Under the pieces are notes generated by a model. It was not told the DNA's origin. It worked only from the letters and a program-made list of their open reading frames with translations, and made no database searches. From DATMQA01 sp035566895 (GTDB lineage: Bacteria; Verrucomicrobiota; Verrucomicrobiia; Limisphaerales; UBA8199): DNA of 42,947 nucleotides. Where the stretch lies: positions 1 through 42,947 of the forward strand of contig DATMQA010000169.1 of NCBI GenBank assembly GCA_035566895.1. Direction: 5' to 3'. Below are positions 42,644 through 42,947 of the stretch, piece by piece; the stretch's first letter is position 1; every line of letters begins with the position of its first letter. Position numbers and translations under genes: made by a program.

Positions 42644-42700
42644 CAGGTTGAACGTTGCAAGTTGGCTCCACGGACGGTAGTCAACTTGCAACTGGTTCAA
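42644..42700. terminator. Hairpin between convergent genes, possible bidirectional terminator
   Basis: GTTGCAAGTTG (42654-42664) and CAACTTGCAAC (42682-42692) form a perfect 11-bp stem with a 17-nt loop. TTGAAC on the left and GTTCAA on the right extend it after a 2-nt bulge. It lies between the stops of the second Tat DegT gene (42628) and the minus-strand GH172 gene (42707). There is no T run, so it may act as an RNA-stabilising structure instead. Confidence 0.45.
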
Positions 42701-42706
42701 AGTACC

Positions 42707-42947
42707 TCACTCCGTCGGCACCAGTTTCGGGAAGGTCTTATGTGGTTCCTTCTGGTACCAAAATGCTACGGAAGAAATCGTGTCTTCCTCGGGCAAGTAC
42801 CGGCCGCCGGTTTGCCAGCCCAGGGCTTGCATGGTCACTTTCAGGTCCTTGTCGAACCGCACCGGGTCCATAATGTGCCAGCGGTACAAACCGAACTTCT
42901 GGCCGACCTCATAGATTTTGTCAGGTGGCAGCACTTGCGCCAGGCCG
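42707..42947 (-). CDS. DUF2961 / glycoside hydrolase family 172 protein, C-terminal part
   Basis: The last 80 codons of a gene cut by the right edge. The sequence GLYRWHIMDPVRFDKDL, TMQALGWQTGGRYL and DTISSVAFWYQKEPHKTFPK is the typical end of DUF2961 proteins. Some of these (GH172) act on difructose dianhydride I or alpha-D-arabinofuranosides or fructofuranosides. The frame is open to the window end, so no start is given. It is convergent with the second Tat DegT gene. Confidence 0.85.
   Translation of the reverse strand, partial: GLAQVLPPDKIYEVGQKFGLYRWHIMDPVRFDKDLKVTMQALGWQTGGRYLPEEDTISSVAFWYQKEPHKTFPKLVPTE

Overview
The window looks like a chromosomal stretch from a GC-rich, free-living Verrucomicrobium (Pedosphaera/Limisphaerales-like). 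This is inferred from the gene set, not from a marker gene. The clues are a prepilin-type H-X9-DG protein with a GFTLIELLVVIAIIA leader, a PEP-CTERM protein, DUF1080 and GH172/DUF2961 proteins, NIPSNAP and DegT-type proteins with twin-arginine signals, a giant RHS protein beside a secreted beta-helix-like protein, and many spacers filled with short-period tandem repeats or long palindromes. No rRNA, tRNA, CRISPR array, transposase or integrase was recognised.

Layout. 1-9.3 kb: mainly metabolism and housekeeping. A class-III aminotransferase is divergent from an M20 peptidase followed by a Gfo/Idh/MocA oxidoreductase. Next come two tiny convergent ribbon-helix-helix-like ORFs, an AONS-like PLP enzyme, a CtpA-type S41 protease and tsaD. 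9.4-12.8 kb: a PEP-CTERM protein, an orphan receiver protein, a long palindromic element and an NtrB-like histidine kinase. 13.3-24.2 kb: a co-directional cassette of an ECF-like sigma factor, a 1066-aa secreted beta-helix-like protein, a 2148-aa RHS protein with a 216-aa non-RHS tail, and a four-helix membrane protein whose GTG start overlaps the RHS stop. 24.2-25.5 kb: a gene-poor region with two direct repeats. Each carries a 66-bp palindrome fused to the last codons of a histidine kinase gene, and an NtrC-like sigma-54 activator follows directly.

27-32 kb: a NIPSNAP protein, a small membrane protein, about 0.8 kb of exactly 10-bp-period repeat arrays, a truncated ilvD, a lipoprotein MsrB, an ABM-family monooxygenase overlapping an iron-type alcohol dehydrogenase, and then (32.3 kb) a DUF1080 protein. 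32.9-38.3 kb: PolX and isochorismatase-like genes on the minus strand, a prepilin-like protein overlapping the thiD region, and an amidase lipoprotein. 38.4-42.9 kb: two Tat-exported DegT/StrS aminotransferases bracketing a secreted propeller-like protein, and the C-terminus of a GH172 protein cut by the window edge.

The most interesting unit is the RHS cassette. It lies between a histidine kinase and an NtrC-type regulator that would make a natural pair. The kinase's last 22 codons recur as diverged, mostly synonymous copies on the far side of the cassette. This is the pattern expected if the cassette entered at the kinase 3' end, or if paralogous kinase genes recombined and decayed.
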